From Petunia secreta (taxonomy: Eukaryota > Streptophyta > Magnoliopsida > Solanales > Solanaceae): a stretch of 64,000 nt of DNA. Location of the stretch: assembly GCA_029990175.1 (NCBI GenBank), contig JARKIP010000691.1, positions 124,001 through 188,000 on the forward strand. Reading direction: 5' to 3'. The translations under genes and the position numbers were made by a program. Under the pieces are notes generated by a model. That model was not told the origin of the DNA. It was given only the letters and a program-made list of their open reading frames with translations, and did not search any database. Shown here piece after piece: positions 54,871 through 64,000 of the stretch; within the stretch, counting starts at the first letter, position 1, and the number at the start of each line of letters is the position of its first letter.

Positions 54871-55515
54871 TCATCAATATTCTTATACGTACTTGTGTTA
54901 TTACATGTTTCGTAATGTATAGTCAAGTAGTATGTTTGTGCACCTAAGGATTAGATGGCTTGCGGTCGTCCTGAATGTCCTAATACTTCGAACGTTTATC
55001 AGTGTACCTTCCCACCAATGTTTGGCGGCTATGTTCCATCTATAGGAGATGGCTATTTGTTCCCACGATGGGACGACTTTAGCCCATGTGAAAATATGCA
55101 CTTTTGCATCTAACTTCGAGCGTCTCTGCTTAGTTGCTCGAGTATTTATGAATTTCTGCAATTACACAAACAGGCGTCCCTATCGACGTGTAGGTGCAGT
55201 TGTTGAATTAACGAGTTCAACTTACGAATAGTGCCTGGTGGTTGAGCTATGACGTTGTCTAGCTCTAAACATGTAGTGTACCCTACTTTTTGTAGCGAAA
55301 AATGAGTGTATTACTTCAACTCATGTCATGTCAAGGCTATGAATAGTTGGATCCTAGATGGATATGAATAAATAAGTAAAACTGACTAAAAATAGTAGTT
55401 TTATTGATGAATAAGGCGTGAAGCCTTGCAAACATAAAGAACGAGGCTGTTTTCCCGTTGTATATGATGACAGTATAAGTAAATAGGAAAGGGGAAAATA
55501 CATATCTCAAGTGGG
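54871..55515. other. Spacer between aORF region and pol end, no gene
   Basis: I see no supported feature. It would be the 3' end of the element's sense transcript region. Confidence 0.4.
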
Positions 55516-56810
55516 CTTAACTGAGCCTTTCAAGAGTAGTATCTTTAGCCATGTGTTGTTCCAGTTATTTGGAATGGTTGTTCCTTCCATGTCTTGAAGA
55601 ACATATGCAGCTTTTCCAGCTACGCCTCGAACTTTGTAAGGTCCTTCCCAATTCGGGGCGAGCTTACCTGCACCGGCTTACTTGGTGTTCTGAGTGACTT
55701 TGCGGGGGACTAGGTCCCCAATATTGAAGGATTGTGGATTAGCCCTCATGTTGTAACACTGCTCCACCTGTTGCTTCTGGGCCGCAAGGCATATGACCGC
55801 TATTTCCCGCCACTCGTCAAAAGTATCAAGGGAAACCTTGAAAGCTTTATTGTTAGGTTCTTCCTCAGTGAATGACCGCATCAAACTGGATTCTCCAATT
55901 TTTAGAGGAATCATTGCTTCTGTTCCATATGTCAATGAAAACGGCGTCTCCCCGATGCTGGCTTTGGATGTAGTTTGGAAGGCCCACAGGACTCTAGGCA
56001 GTTCTTCAAGCCATTTTCCCTTAGCTTCCTTGAGTCGCTACTTCAGATTCTCCACTATTGTCTTGCTCAAAGATTCCGCTTGACCATTAGCTGAAGGGTG
56101 ATATGGAGTAGATGTTATTCACTTGATTTCCCCTTCCTTCAGAAAATTAGTGATTTTTTTGCCTATGAACTGAGGACTGTTGTCGCAAGTGATTTCTGTT
56201 ACATTGCAAAATCGGTACATAATGTTCTTCCAAATAAACTCTATGACTTCTTGTTCCCGAATCCATGCATAGGCTGCTACTCCGACCTATTTGGTGAAGT
56301 AGTCCGTCATGATAAGCAACAACTTGACACCACCGGGTGCTTTAGACATGGGCCTTACGATAACCATTCCCCACTTTATGAAAGGCCAAGGGGCTATTAC
56401 TGAGTGTTATAACTCTGCCGGCCGATAAGTACGCGGGAGAATCTTTCGGAGCTATCACACGCTCAGGAAAACTTGCTCACGTCATCTTCCATTCGGGGCC
56501 AGAAATAGCCCGCCCTAATTAACTTACGAGCTAGAGATCGTCTGCCGAAGTGATTTCCACATTGTCCCTCGTGGATTTCCCTGAGCACGTAATCTACTTG
56601 AAAGTGCCCCAAATATTTCGCCAGAGGTCCACTAAATATTCGGTGATACAACTCGCCATTGATTAAAACATAGTGAGCCGCTTGGGCTCTCAACCTTCTG
56701 CTCTCCTTTCTGTTTTTGGGGAGTACTTCTTTGTCCAGGTACTCAATGATCGGGTGCCGCCAGTCCCACGATGATCCCATTGTGTTGACCTCGCGACGCT
56801 TGACGTCCAC
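55516..56810 (-). pseudogene. pol: Integrase of nested Tat element
   Basis: The zinc-binding region (YHRIFSGPLAKYL, REIHEGQCGNHFGRRSLARKLIRAGYFWPRM) is at 56463-56660. The core has CDNSPQFIG (about 56165-56200) and HPSANGQAESLSK (about 56065-56105). MTYGTEAMIPLKIGESS leads to the C-terminus at 55516-55935 (NMRANPQSFNIGDLVPRKVTQNTK, then NWEGPYKV). Stops and shifts occur between the pieces. Confidence 0.8.
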
Positions 56811-57021
56811 GTATCTTAGCTCAATGGTTGAAATGGGGCTGTCTGCGTTTAGGTCCAGTGGCCGCTAGACTGGCTAGGGTATTAGCCTCCACGTTTTATT
56901 CTCTCGGTATTTGGTTAGTCTCCTATTTTTTAAAATTCTTCAGATAATTTTCTATTCTGGCTAAGTACTGCATACGGGCGTCTTTGACGGTATAAGCCTC
57001 GGTTACCTGATTGAAAACGAG

Positions 57022-57954
57022 CTAGGAGTCGCAATTGATACTGATCTCCCTGGCCCCCAATATGTAAGCTAATTCTAAGGCTTGACATACTGCTTCATAT
57101 TCTGCCTCGTTGTTCGTCGTCTGGGAGCAGCTAACAGCTTTCCTGAACACGTTCTTCACGGGGGATCTGATTACTATACCAAGCCCGACCTTTTTTAAAT
57201 TTGAGGCCTCGTCAGTATGGATCATCCATTCTCAAGGGGTAACACCTTTAATCATCCCCCATTCTGCCTCAGCTCCCGACATCAAGTTGGAACTGAAGTC
57301 GGCCACAAAGTCTGCTAGTACCTATGACTTGATTGTCGTACGTTGCTGATAAATGATGTCATATTCGCCGAGTTCGACGGCTCATTTTGCAGCTTGCCTG
57401 ATAGTTTAGGTTTTTGCAGAATAGTCCGTAAGGGAAAAGAGGAAACCACGACAATGGTGTGACTCTGAAAATATGACCGTAACTTCCTCACTACCATGAC
57501 TAAAGCAAGTGCGAGGTTCTCCAGGTGTTGATACCTAGTTTCTGTATCCAAAAGAGACTTTCGGACATCATAGACTGGGACTGCACTCCCTTCTCTTCTC
57601 GTACCAGGACGGCACTAACAGAAACTTGAGACACTACTAGGTATAATAATAACAGTTCTCCCTCATGTGGCTTGGTTAGTAATGGGGAATTTTCCAGATA
57701 CTGCTTTATTGCTCTGTCTATTCAAAGCTCTTATTCTTTTCCAGGACAGTGAAAAAATGATGACACTTCTCTAAAGATCGTGAGATAAATCGGCTGAGTG
57801 CTGCATTTCGGTTGTTGAGCCTTTTAACTTCAACTTCGCTTTTCAAGACTTCCGGTATCGCCTCGGTTGCTATGATTTTCACGGGATTTGCTTCTATGCC
57901 CTTGTTGAAAATAGTAAACCAAAGGAACATCCTGAACGATACGACGAAGCACAT
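57022..57954 (-). pseudogene. pol: RNase H region of nested Tat element
   Basis: Second RNase H: the Asp-containing start MIHTDEASNLKKVGLGIVIRSP (57160-57225) and TNNEAEYEAVCQALELA, with further pieces at 57315-57551 (YQHLENLALALVMVVRKLR, YFQSHTIVV) and 57718-57954. Several stops. Confidence 0.7.
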
Positions 57955-58500
57955 TTCTTGAGATTGAGCTTCATTCCAAATTTGCCCAGGATGTGGAAAG
58001 CTATATCCAAATGGCTGACGTGATCCATGGCGAATTCTAATTTGACCATCATATCATCGATGTAAACTTCCATTATCTTTCTAATCTTCTCCTTGAATAT
58101 CAAGTTCACCAACCTCTGATAAGATGCTCCTACATTTTTTAGTCCAAAAGGAATTACATTGTAACAATAAGTTCCCCTATCTGTGATGAAAGAGGTCTTT
58201 TCTTGAACATCCGGATTCATGACTTCATGGCCTGTCGTCAATTGATGAGTTGATCGATGTTGGGCAGCGGGAAGGAATCCTTCGGGCATTCTATGTTTAT
58301 ATCTGTGAAGTCAATACACATTCTCCACTTACCATTTTGCTTGGGGACAACCACAACATTGGATAACCAATCGTGGTACTGAACCTTGCAAATGGAACCG
58401 TTGTTCAGTAGCTTTTCGACCTCTTCATGGACCACCTGGCCTTTTTTACGGCTTATCATTCGTTTCTTCTACTAGATTGGCTTGAAGTTCAGATAGGCGT
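57894..58500 (-). pseudogene. pol: Reverse transcriptase of nested Tat element
   Basis: KKGQVVHEEVEKLLNNGSICKVQYHDWLSNVVVVPKQNGKWRMCIDFTDIN leads to CPKDSFPLPNIDQLI. After a shift, KTSFITDRGTYCYNVIPFGLKN and the active site VYIDDMMVK follow, with both catalytic Asp of YIDD kept. KFGMKLNLKKCA ends it. Confidence 0.8.
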
Positions 58501-59615
58501 TTAGATTATGTGTGATGATACTAGTTGATATCCCCAGCATGTCGATGTGTGTCCAGGAAAAGGTGCCCTACCGAGCGCGTAGAAAGTTAGCATGTTCTTG
58601 CTTGGCTTCGGCTAAGAGCTTTGCCCCCACATAAAATTTATTAGCCGGAACCTCCTCTTCGAAGATCACCGGGTCAAGATTATCGACCATGACTTTGGCA
58701 GGCTTGTCTTCTTCCCTCGTGTTGGAGGGCGTAATGGCCTGCTCTCGAGATCCGGTCACCTCATGGACCCCGTATCTGAGAGGTAAGCTAGTGACCAGAT
58801 CAGGGCCAAACAGCTTATCCAGCTTCTTATTTTGATTTTGTCTCCTCTTTTGTGGAATCAATCACTGCAGTTACCTAACAACTCCAGGATATCCTTTGTT
58901 CCCCCTAAATTTCTCTTACCCCTCAAGGAGTTGGGTACTTCAGGATTTGATGAAGCGTAAATGGTAATGCACGTACTTCGTGAATCCAGAGCCTCCCAAG
59001 GATAATGTTATACGAGACGTCGCATGTCATCACTTGGAAGGAGGTAGTCCGTGTTGTTCCCGGTAGGTGTACATGAATGAGTATCTCTCTCACAAACTTC
59101 TCGTTGGAGCTGTTAAAGGTGGTTAGAGTGTACGAGCTGGTGATTACCTGATTCTGTATCTCCATCTAGCAAACAACCTTCCAATGAATGATACTGACTG
59201 TGCTGCCAGGATCCACCAATAGAAGCTTGACTCGAGCGTCATGTACCTACAAGATGATTATTAGAGCATCATAGTAAGGGTGACGGGCTCGTTGTGAGTC
59301 CTCGTCATTGAATTTGATAGTGTTGATGCATGACTTCTTGGCCATCTGTTAGTGAGCCTCGCATGCCATGATGGCTTTGATCCCAAAGCTCCTGACCCTG
59401 TGCACCCCGAAGATCGTATTGATGATCCTTCTGACCGTTGGTGTTGTTTTATAATGAGGGGTGATATTCTGGTAATATCCTAGTCATGATGACAGGTAAC
59501 TGGGGTTTGATCTTAGATAGTAGTTCATAGTTTCAGTTGTGTCGACCGAGTTATGAATTATCTGTTGGATCGCGTTACTGGCGCCTCGTATGGCATTGTT
59601 GTCGCGACTTGACAT
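58501..59615 (-). pseudogene. pro: gag stub, protease and linker of nested Tat element
   Basis: The ATG at 59613-59615 starts a gag stub (MSSRDNNAIRGASNAIQQII) that jumps, after a deletion of most of gag, to the protease: KFNDEDSQRARHPYYDALII, the active-site region LLLVDPGSTVSIIHW (DPGS as usual for Tat), and NIILGRLWIHEVRALPFTLHQ (to 58923). The linker (58568-58861) precedes RT. Confidence 0.7.
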
Positions 59616-59677
59616 GATTGTGTCTTCTCCTTTGTAGAGTACCTACAACTGTCTGGGCCCCACAGTGAGTGCCGAAC

Positions 59678-60229
59678 TGTTTATGCCGAAAATTGTATGT
59701 CTAGGTTAAACAATTAATTATGGTTGGGGTCACAAGCAATAGAATAATCACAATGGAAAGTAATTAAATACGATGAAAATGGTAATGAATAAAAAAGATG
59801 AAATAAGCAAGAAAATGTAAAGTATTTCTTATTCCTTGATAATAGCTGGATTCCGTGGTGAATCGCATGATGTACAATACAATGTAAGAATAGGTATTTA
59901 TAGTAGTGATACCCAGTCCTCATAAGGTAAAATAAAAATACTAATAAGGCCATGAAAGGGCTTAGCAGAATAAACTCTTGTTTCAATGGTATAGCCGACT
60001 TACTTGCCTTACTTACGCCTAATACCTTTTTACTAAACTCTAGCTAGGAGACTGCAAATCCTAGGCGGTAGGATGTATACTATGCGTCTTATAGTTGTAC
60101 CGCCTAAATGGTCGTTGGCTCCAAGAGCGAGCGTGTATCCTTTGCGCCCGGTGACTTGCAAGATAAGTCTAGTCTCGCCAGCTGGACTAGTATCCCCGTA
60201 ATAGTAGGTGGCGGATTTTTGCCCACATA
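59678..60229 (-). repeat. LTR, nested Tat element (right, 5' LTR)
   Basis: 552 bp, TGTTTATGCC...CCCACATA. It carries about 78 bp at 59955-60033 (gaaagggcttagcagaataaac...) that replaces the corresponding short segment of the other LTR. Confidence 0.85.
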
Positions 60230-60234
60230 GAGAG

Positions 60235-60947
60235 AGCGAGCAGTTCCCGCTCTTCAAAGAGGAAAAGACCTTCTAGGTCTACTAGCGTGGTGGCTGCCAG
60301 TAAAACTCTTATGATTTCTGATGGTGAGAGTTAAGTCCCCTAAGAGCCCGTACCTAAAGCTGTTGAGACTACTCCAGTTGCTGCTACTGAATCAAATACG
60401 TTTACGCGAAAGTCTAGGCACTTGACATAAGAGACCACCATAGCTGAAGAGGAGGCCGGTGTGAAAGGTAAAGTGGCGGTGCTATATGCCTCCTTTGAGC
60501 CTCAACTGCTAGGTTAGAACCACGTTTCTTGTCGTACTGATATGCTTTTCCTATATACTCCATAAGTTGACATTTCTCGTTTATGTTTCGAACCCGTTGT
60601 GTTGACTCCACCTCCTGAGTCCACTAACTCTTTCCAATATGGCAAGGAGGTGGTCGTGAATGCTGTGGCTGAACCCGTGAGTGGAGCTTAGGAGGTTGTT
60701 ATCCCTATTGCCGTGGGAGTTAACCTGTTGAGGACTCCAAGGGTTGTGACAGATCAGACTACTGAGTTTATCGATCCCACTAAGCAAGCTCACCTTTCCG
60801 GTTATAATTATCATTAGCTGCTTGAGGTTGTTGCGGGATGCTCTCTGTTGGTAATCTTTTCTTCCTCGTTTCATGAATTACAACTTTGTCTTCCCTCGCT
60901 GAATGCTCGTTCTGTCAATCGTCAATGGATTGATGGTATATCATGAG
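60235..60947 (+). pseudogene. Continuation of the older element's aORF
   Basis: The target-site copy gagag is followed by Ser/Arg/Lys-rich coding remnants (SSKRKRPSRSTSVVAASKTLMISDGES, then VVVNAVAEPVSGA), like the basic exon 3 of the better aORF copies. Stops are frequent. It ends where a TGTTGACACCC LTR begins. Confidence 0.4.
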
Positions 60948-63900
60948 TGTTGACACCCAATTTTATCCCGAAAATTTTAATTGATGCCTAATTATTTAAA
61001 TAAAATTAATTTTTAAATTTTAGAAGTGAAACCATGGAATTTCTAAGAAAAGTGGTTAAATGTGAAATGCGCATCTTAAATGTCAGCCTACTCGCGCAAC
61101 ACCTTTACTTATTCAATTATTCTTAAAAGAGTTAGAATCGTTCTTCACCCTATATCCTGGCCTATCTACGCAACAATAATCATATACACGCTTCACGCCT
61201 AAAATGAGTTCCCAAAACCCATTTCTGAACCAGGTTATTTCCCCAAAACTCTAAACACTAATCCCCTTTCCCCTAATCTAATCAGCCCGATTCCCTTCCA
61301 AATTTTAAACAAAAATGCCAAAAATCTTATACTACATGGTCCCCCCACCATACCAAAGCCTTACTAGACAATATCCTAAGCGTCCATTTCCAATCACTTT
61401 GATTCGAGCCGTTCATTTGAAATAGCGGGAAAATCCCTTAGAGAAAAAGGTGAAAGTGGTACGATCCGAAGGGATTAGACCATTATCACCCTTGTCTCAA
61501 AAGGAAAAGAAAAAACGCATAGGGCTGATTTTGAAAATTCAAAGGGGAGTCCAAAACCCTAATTGCAGGTATAAATTCATATTGTTTCTGATTTTTAGAG
61601 GGGGTTCAGTTTATATTTCTAGGAGAGAGGCAGAACCTAAAGGTAAAAATTTTCAGAAGCAGCAGCATATATATACATGAACATTTTTTCTCAGTTTTCT
61701 TTGGCAATGAAATAGTATTACAGTTTCTGTTGGATTTTGTGTCTCGCTTCTTTATTATTCGAGTCGTCGGCCTTACTCAAGTCGCTTAGTCGAGTCGCGT
61801 ATCGCTTCAGATCTCTCGCCTCACTTTACTAGTCCACAAAAGGTAATAAACCTCACTGTAACCTCTTTTGATTATACTTATATACGGTGTGATGTACTTT
61901 GGACAATTTCTCTCTTAGTGTAAGTTACTTGAATAACTAATGGTTAAATATCTGCATAAATATGTTTAGCGATAAGTTTATTATGTTTTCCCTGTTGACA
62001 TGATAATATTGAAGTTAAAGTGTCAACCTTTATCGCATCTTTGTCTTGTTAATATTGAAAGCAACTTAATTCATATGTTATTAAAGTGATAGTTATGTCC
62101 TACATTTTGCTCATTTCTGTAATCACATGTTTAAAATGAAGGATCTTAGTTTCCTTTGTGTTTAAGTAGTAAGGTGAAAGTCAAGGTTTTGATTTTTGAT
62201 AAATGTAGATTTTGAGTTATGTCTAGAATTTTCAAGTCTTAAACTTCAAATGACTTTCACAAATTCAAGTCTAGGTCTGTTATTGTTTCCCCCTGTTGGT
62301 TTGTTTCTGTTTGCTCTTGTTACTGCCTTGCTGTGTATGTGAAGTGTAAGGGGGTTGCAGTGTAAGAATGAGGGGTTAGGCTGTTGTTTTGTTGCTTGTG
62401 AGTATGAGGAAGCATTATGGAGTCTTTAGGTCTGAGGCAGTGGTGATAGAGTGTAGTGGAGTAGCAGTATAATTTCCTAGGTCTGTTTGGTTTTAGTGAA
62501 TTGAGAGGGTGTGAGTTTGAATCTACAGCAGTAATAAGGAGTTTTGGGAGGTTTCAGGGTGTATTTTGAGTGTTCGAAGGAGTTGTTTGAGCTGGTAGTT
62601 GTTCTGTAGGAGTGATAAATTTGCAGGGTTTATTTTAGTTTAGAGATGGTCTGCAGGGGATTGGTCGAGGTCTAGTTGTTTTAGGTGTTGTTTGAGGAGT
62701 AGCAAGGCGTATTATTTGAGGGCCTGCTGCTGTTCTAAGTTATCCTTCTCATTCTTGTTTAGTTTCAGAAGATGTCCTGTTTTCCATTTCCTTGTTTAGT
62801 TCTGGTTGTTTTTAAAGGTGATAGGAGTTTGTTATGTGTACTGCAAGCTGTTAGGAAATTGAAGGTGGTCGTTAGTTTGTAGGAAAAAGTAGGATAGTTT
62901 TGGTGCCGCATGTTATTTGAGAAGGGTCTGCTATATTTTTTCTGCGTGCAGGTGATGTGAGGGTTGTCTCTAGAGGCTATTAGGAGTGTGAGAGGGATTG
63001 CAGGTCTTAAGTGGAATTGTTAGGTTGTGCTGGTAGTCTTGGTAAGCTGAGGGAATATGTGTGTGCAGGTTGATATAGGTAGTCATGGAAGCTGAGTTTA
63101 TAGTTGTTTGCAGGTATGAGAGGTGGTTCTGGTGGTTTTTTGCAGGAGTGTGCAGGATGGTCCTGTTGGTTTGCAATTGTGCAAGGGAGGAAGAATTATC
63201 TTCCAGCAAAACAAGTGCATCCCAAAAGAGAAGCAAGATTAATACTGATCAAGTATTAATATCCTCTCATAATCAGTTTGTCCAGGTCTTAGTCCAATTC
63301 TCTGTTTCTCTCTGCAGTTCCCTGTCCGTTCTAGTCTGTTCCCTATCTTGAATCAGTTTTCTTGTGATGCTTGTATCCGAGAAATTTTATTGCATGTTTC
63401 ACACGCCATGTCATATTTGTGTGATAGTTTTAATTACTTGACAAGTGGATTCATGAGTCCCATCTTACTCAAGGTCACAACATTAAAAACAGTAATCTTT
63501 TACTTCATATTTATTTCTTCTAAGATTCTTAATGGAATGACTAAAATATACTAATAATATTAAATACATTGTGGTAATTGTTAAGAATATATCATTGAGA
63601 ATTTGAAGAATTTTTTTTTGACCTGTAATACTCAGTTTTTGATTTATATAATCCTGCAAAGTTGTTAAAACCATTGATGTTGTATTAAGAACAAAAAAAG
63701 AAAGATAACTACAAACATAATCTTAAATTGAACGGAATAACTTGGGTTTTAACTAGTTTATTATCTAGTGTTAATTAAGTATTACTTACTTGAATATATA
63801 TGCATGTTAGTATTATAAAAGCATAAATGAATATCAATATAATTACTGTATACTCTGGGTCATAGTCAGAACTCTGAAACACCGGACCAAAGCCAAAAAA

Positions 63901-64000
63901 AACAAGCAGACGAATTAATGTCACTTGAATTTCATTCTTCAAATTCTCAGTAATAAATTTTACCATAATTTAATATTATTACTAATTTAGTATTTTAATT
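60948..64000 (+). repeat. Start of a long LTR of the TGTTGACACCC Tat type (end not seen)
   Basis: TGTTGACACCCAATTTTATCCCGAAAATTTTAATTG matches the type of the LTR at 13788 only in its first bases and style, so it is a different subfamily. A TATA-like box (GGTATAAATTC, about 61568) sits about 620 bp in, and the following 2.4 kb has no convincing ORF and no second terminus. Preceding bases atgag may be half of a target duplication. Confidence 0.5.

Larger units (their letters stand above)
52924..60229 (-). mobile_element. Full-length Tat-type element nested in the older one
   Basis: LTRs 52924-53427 and 59678-60229 bound it, and gagag at 52919-52923 and 60230-60234 is a perfect 5-bp target duplication. 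On the - strand the order is gag stub, protease, linker, RT, RNase H, integrase, then a + strand aORF-like region before the 3' LTR. Gag is mostly deleted. A C-rich/G-rich tract (complement of cagtccccccac, 53430-53441) next to the left LTR is the polypurine tract. All frames carry stops. Confidence 0.85.

Noticed and set aside
61450..63351. Small ORFs in the last 2.5 kb as genes
   Set aside because: No homology, motif or codon pattern; the region looks like LTR sequence.

Overview
This is nuclear DNA of a flowering plant. It contains spliceosomal introns, TATA-box promoters, plant-specific transposon families, plant B3-type DNA-binding domains and no ordinary host gene that I can support. 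The AT-rich, densely nested repeats suggest heterochromatin of a large dicot genome. The style of the Tat/Ogre and MULE elements would fit Solanaceae, but nothing here proves it.

Layout. (1) 1-16971: a large Tat/Ogre-like Ty3/gypsy element on the + strand, with its 5' end outside the window. It has gag, protease, a G-patch-like linker, an intron that keeps the reading frame, RT/RNase H, integrase, a 70-bp tandem repeat, a PPT and a 3.2-kb LTR. Its RNase H is split by a 5.4-kb non-autonomous LTR element (4950-10339, - strand, TSD tcaag). (2) 16972-19540: retroelement debris and a solo LTR (18168-18666, TSD agcct). (3) 19541-27230: a decayed CACTA-type gene split by a 6.2-kb Tat element (20676-26910). 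That element has lost most of gag-pol but keeps an antisense, intron-containing accessory ORF (aORF) with its own TATA box. (4) About 28430-50980: a roughly 22.5-kb Mutator-like (MULE) block, the most unusual part of the window. (5) 50992-60947: an old Tat-family element with a second, 7.3-kb member nested in it (52924-60229, TSD gagag). (6) 60948-64000: the start of another long LTR of the TGTTGACACCC type.

The MULE block carries an apparently intact three-exon transposase (771 aa, DDE triad, SWIM finger, zinc knuckle). Beyond it, on the other strand, lie three small two-exon B3-domain genes, two small coiled-coil genes, a captured copy of the Tat aORF, and a long multi-exon DUF1985-like/ULP1 SUMO-protease gene that has acquired stop codons. 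Its non-coding parts are packed with related short motifs (CCAGCA..TGCTGGGG and TTAGTRTTAC) arranged as tandem units and large imperfect palindromes. My inference is that the element supplies its own transposase, sequence-specific DNA-binding proteins and SUMO protease, and that the motif arrays are the element's own binding platform. This would parallel the VANDAL/VANC anti-silencing system of Arabidopsis, but with B3 proteins as candidate readers.

Almost all retrotransposon ORFs are broken by stops and frameshifts. The MULE transposase, the B3 genes and the coiled-coil genes are the only open, promoter-equipped genes that look potentially functional.
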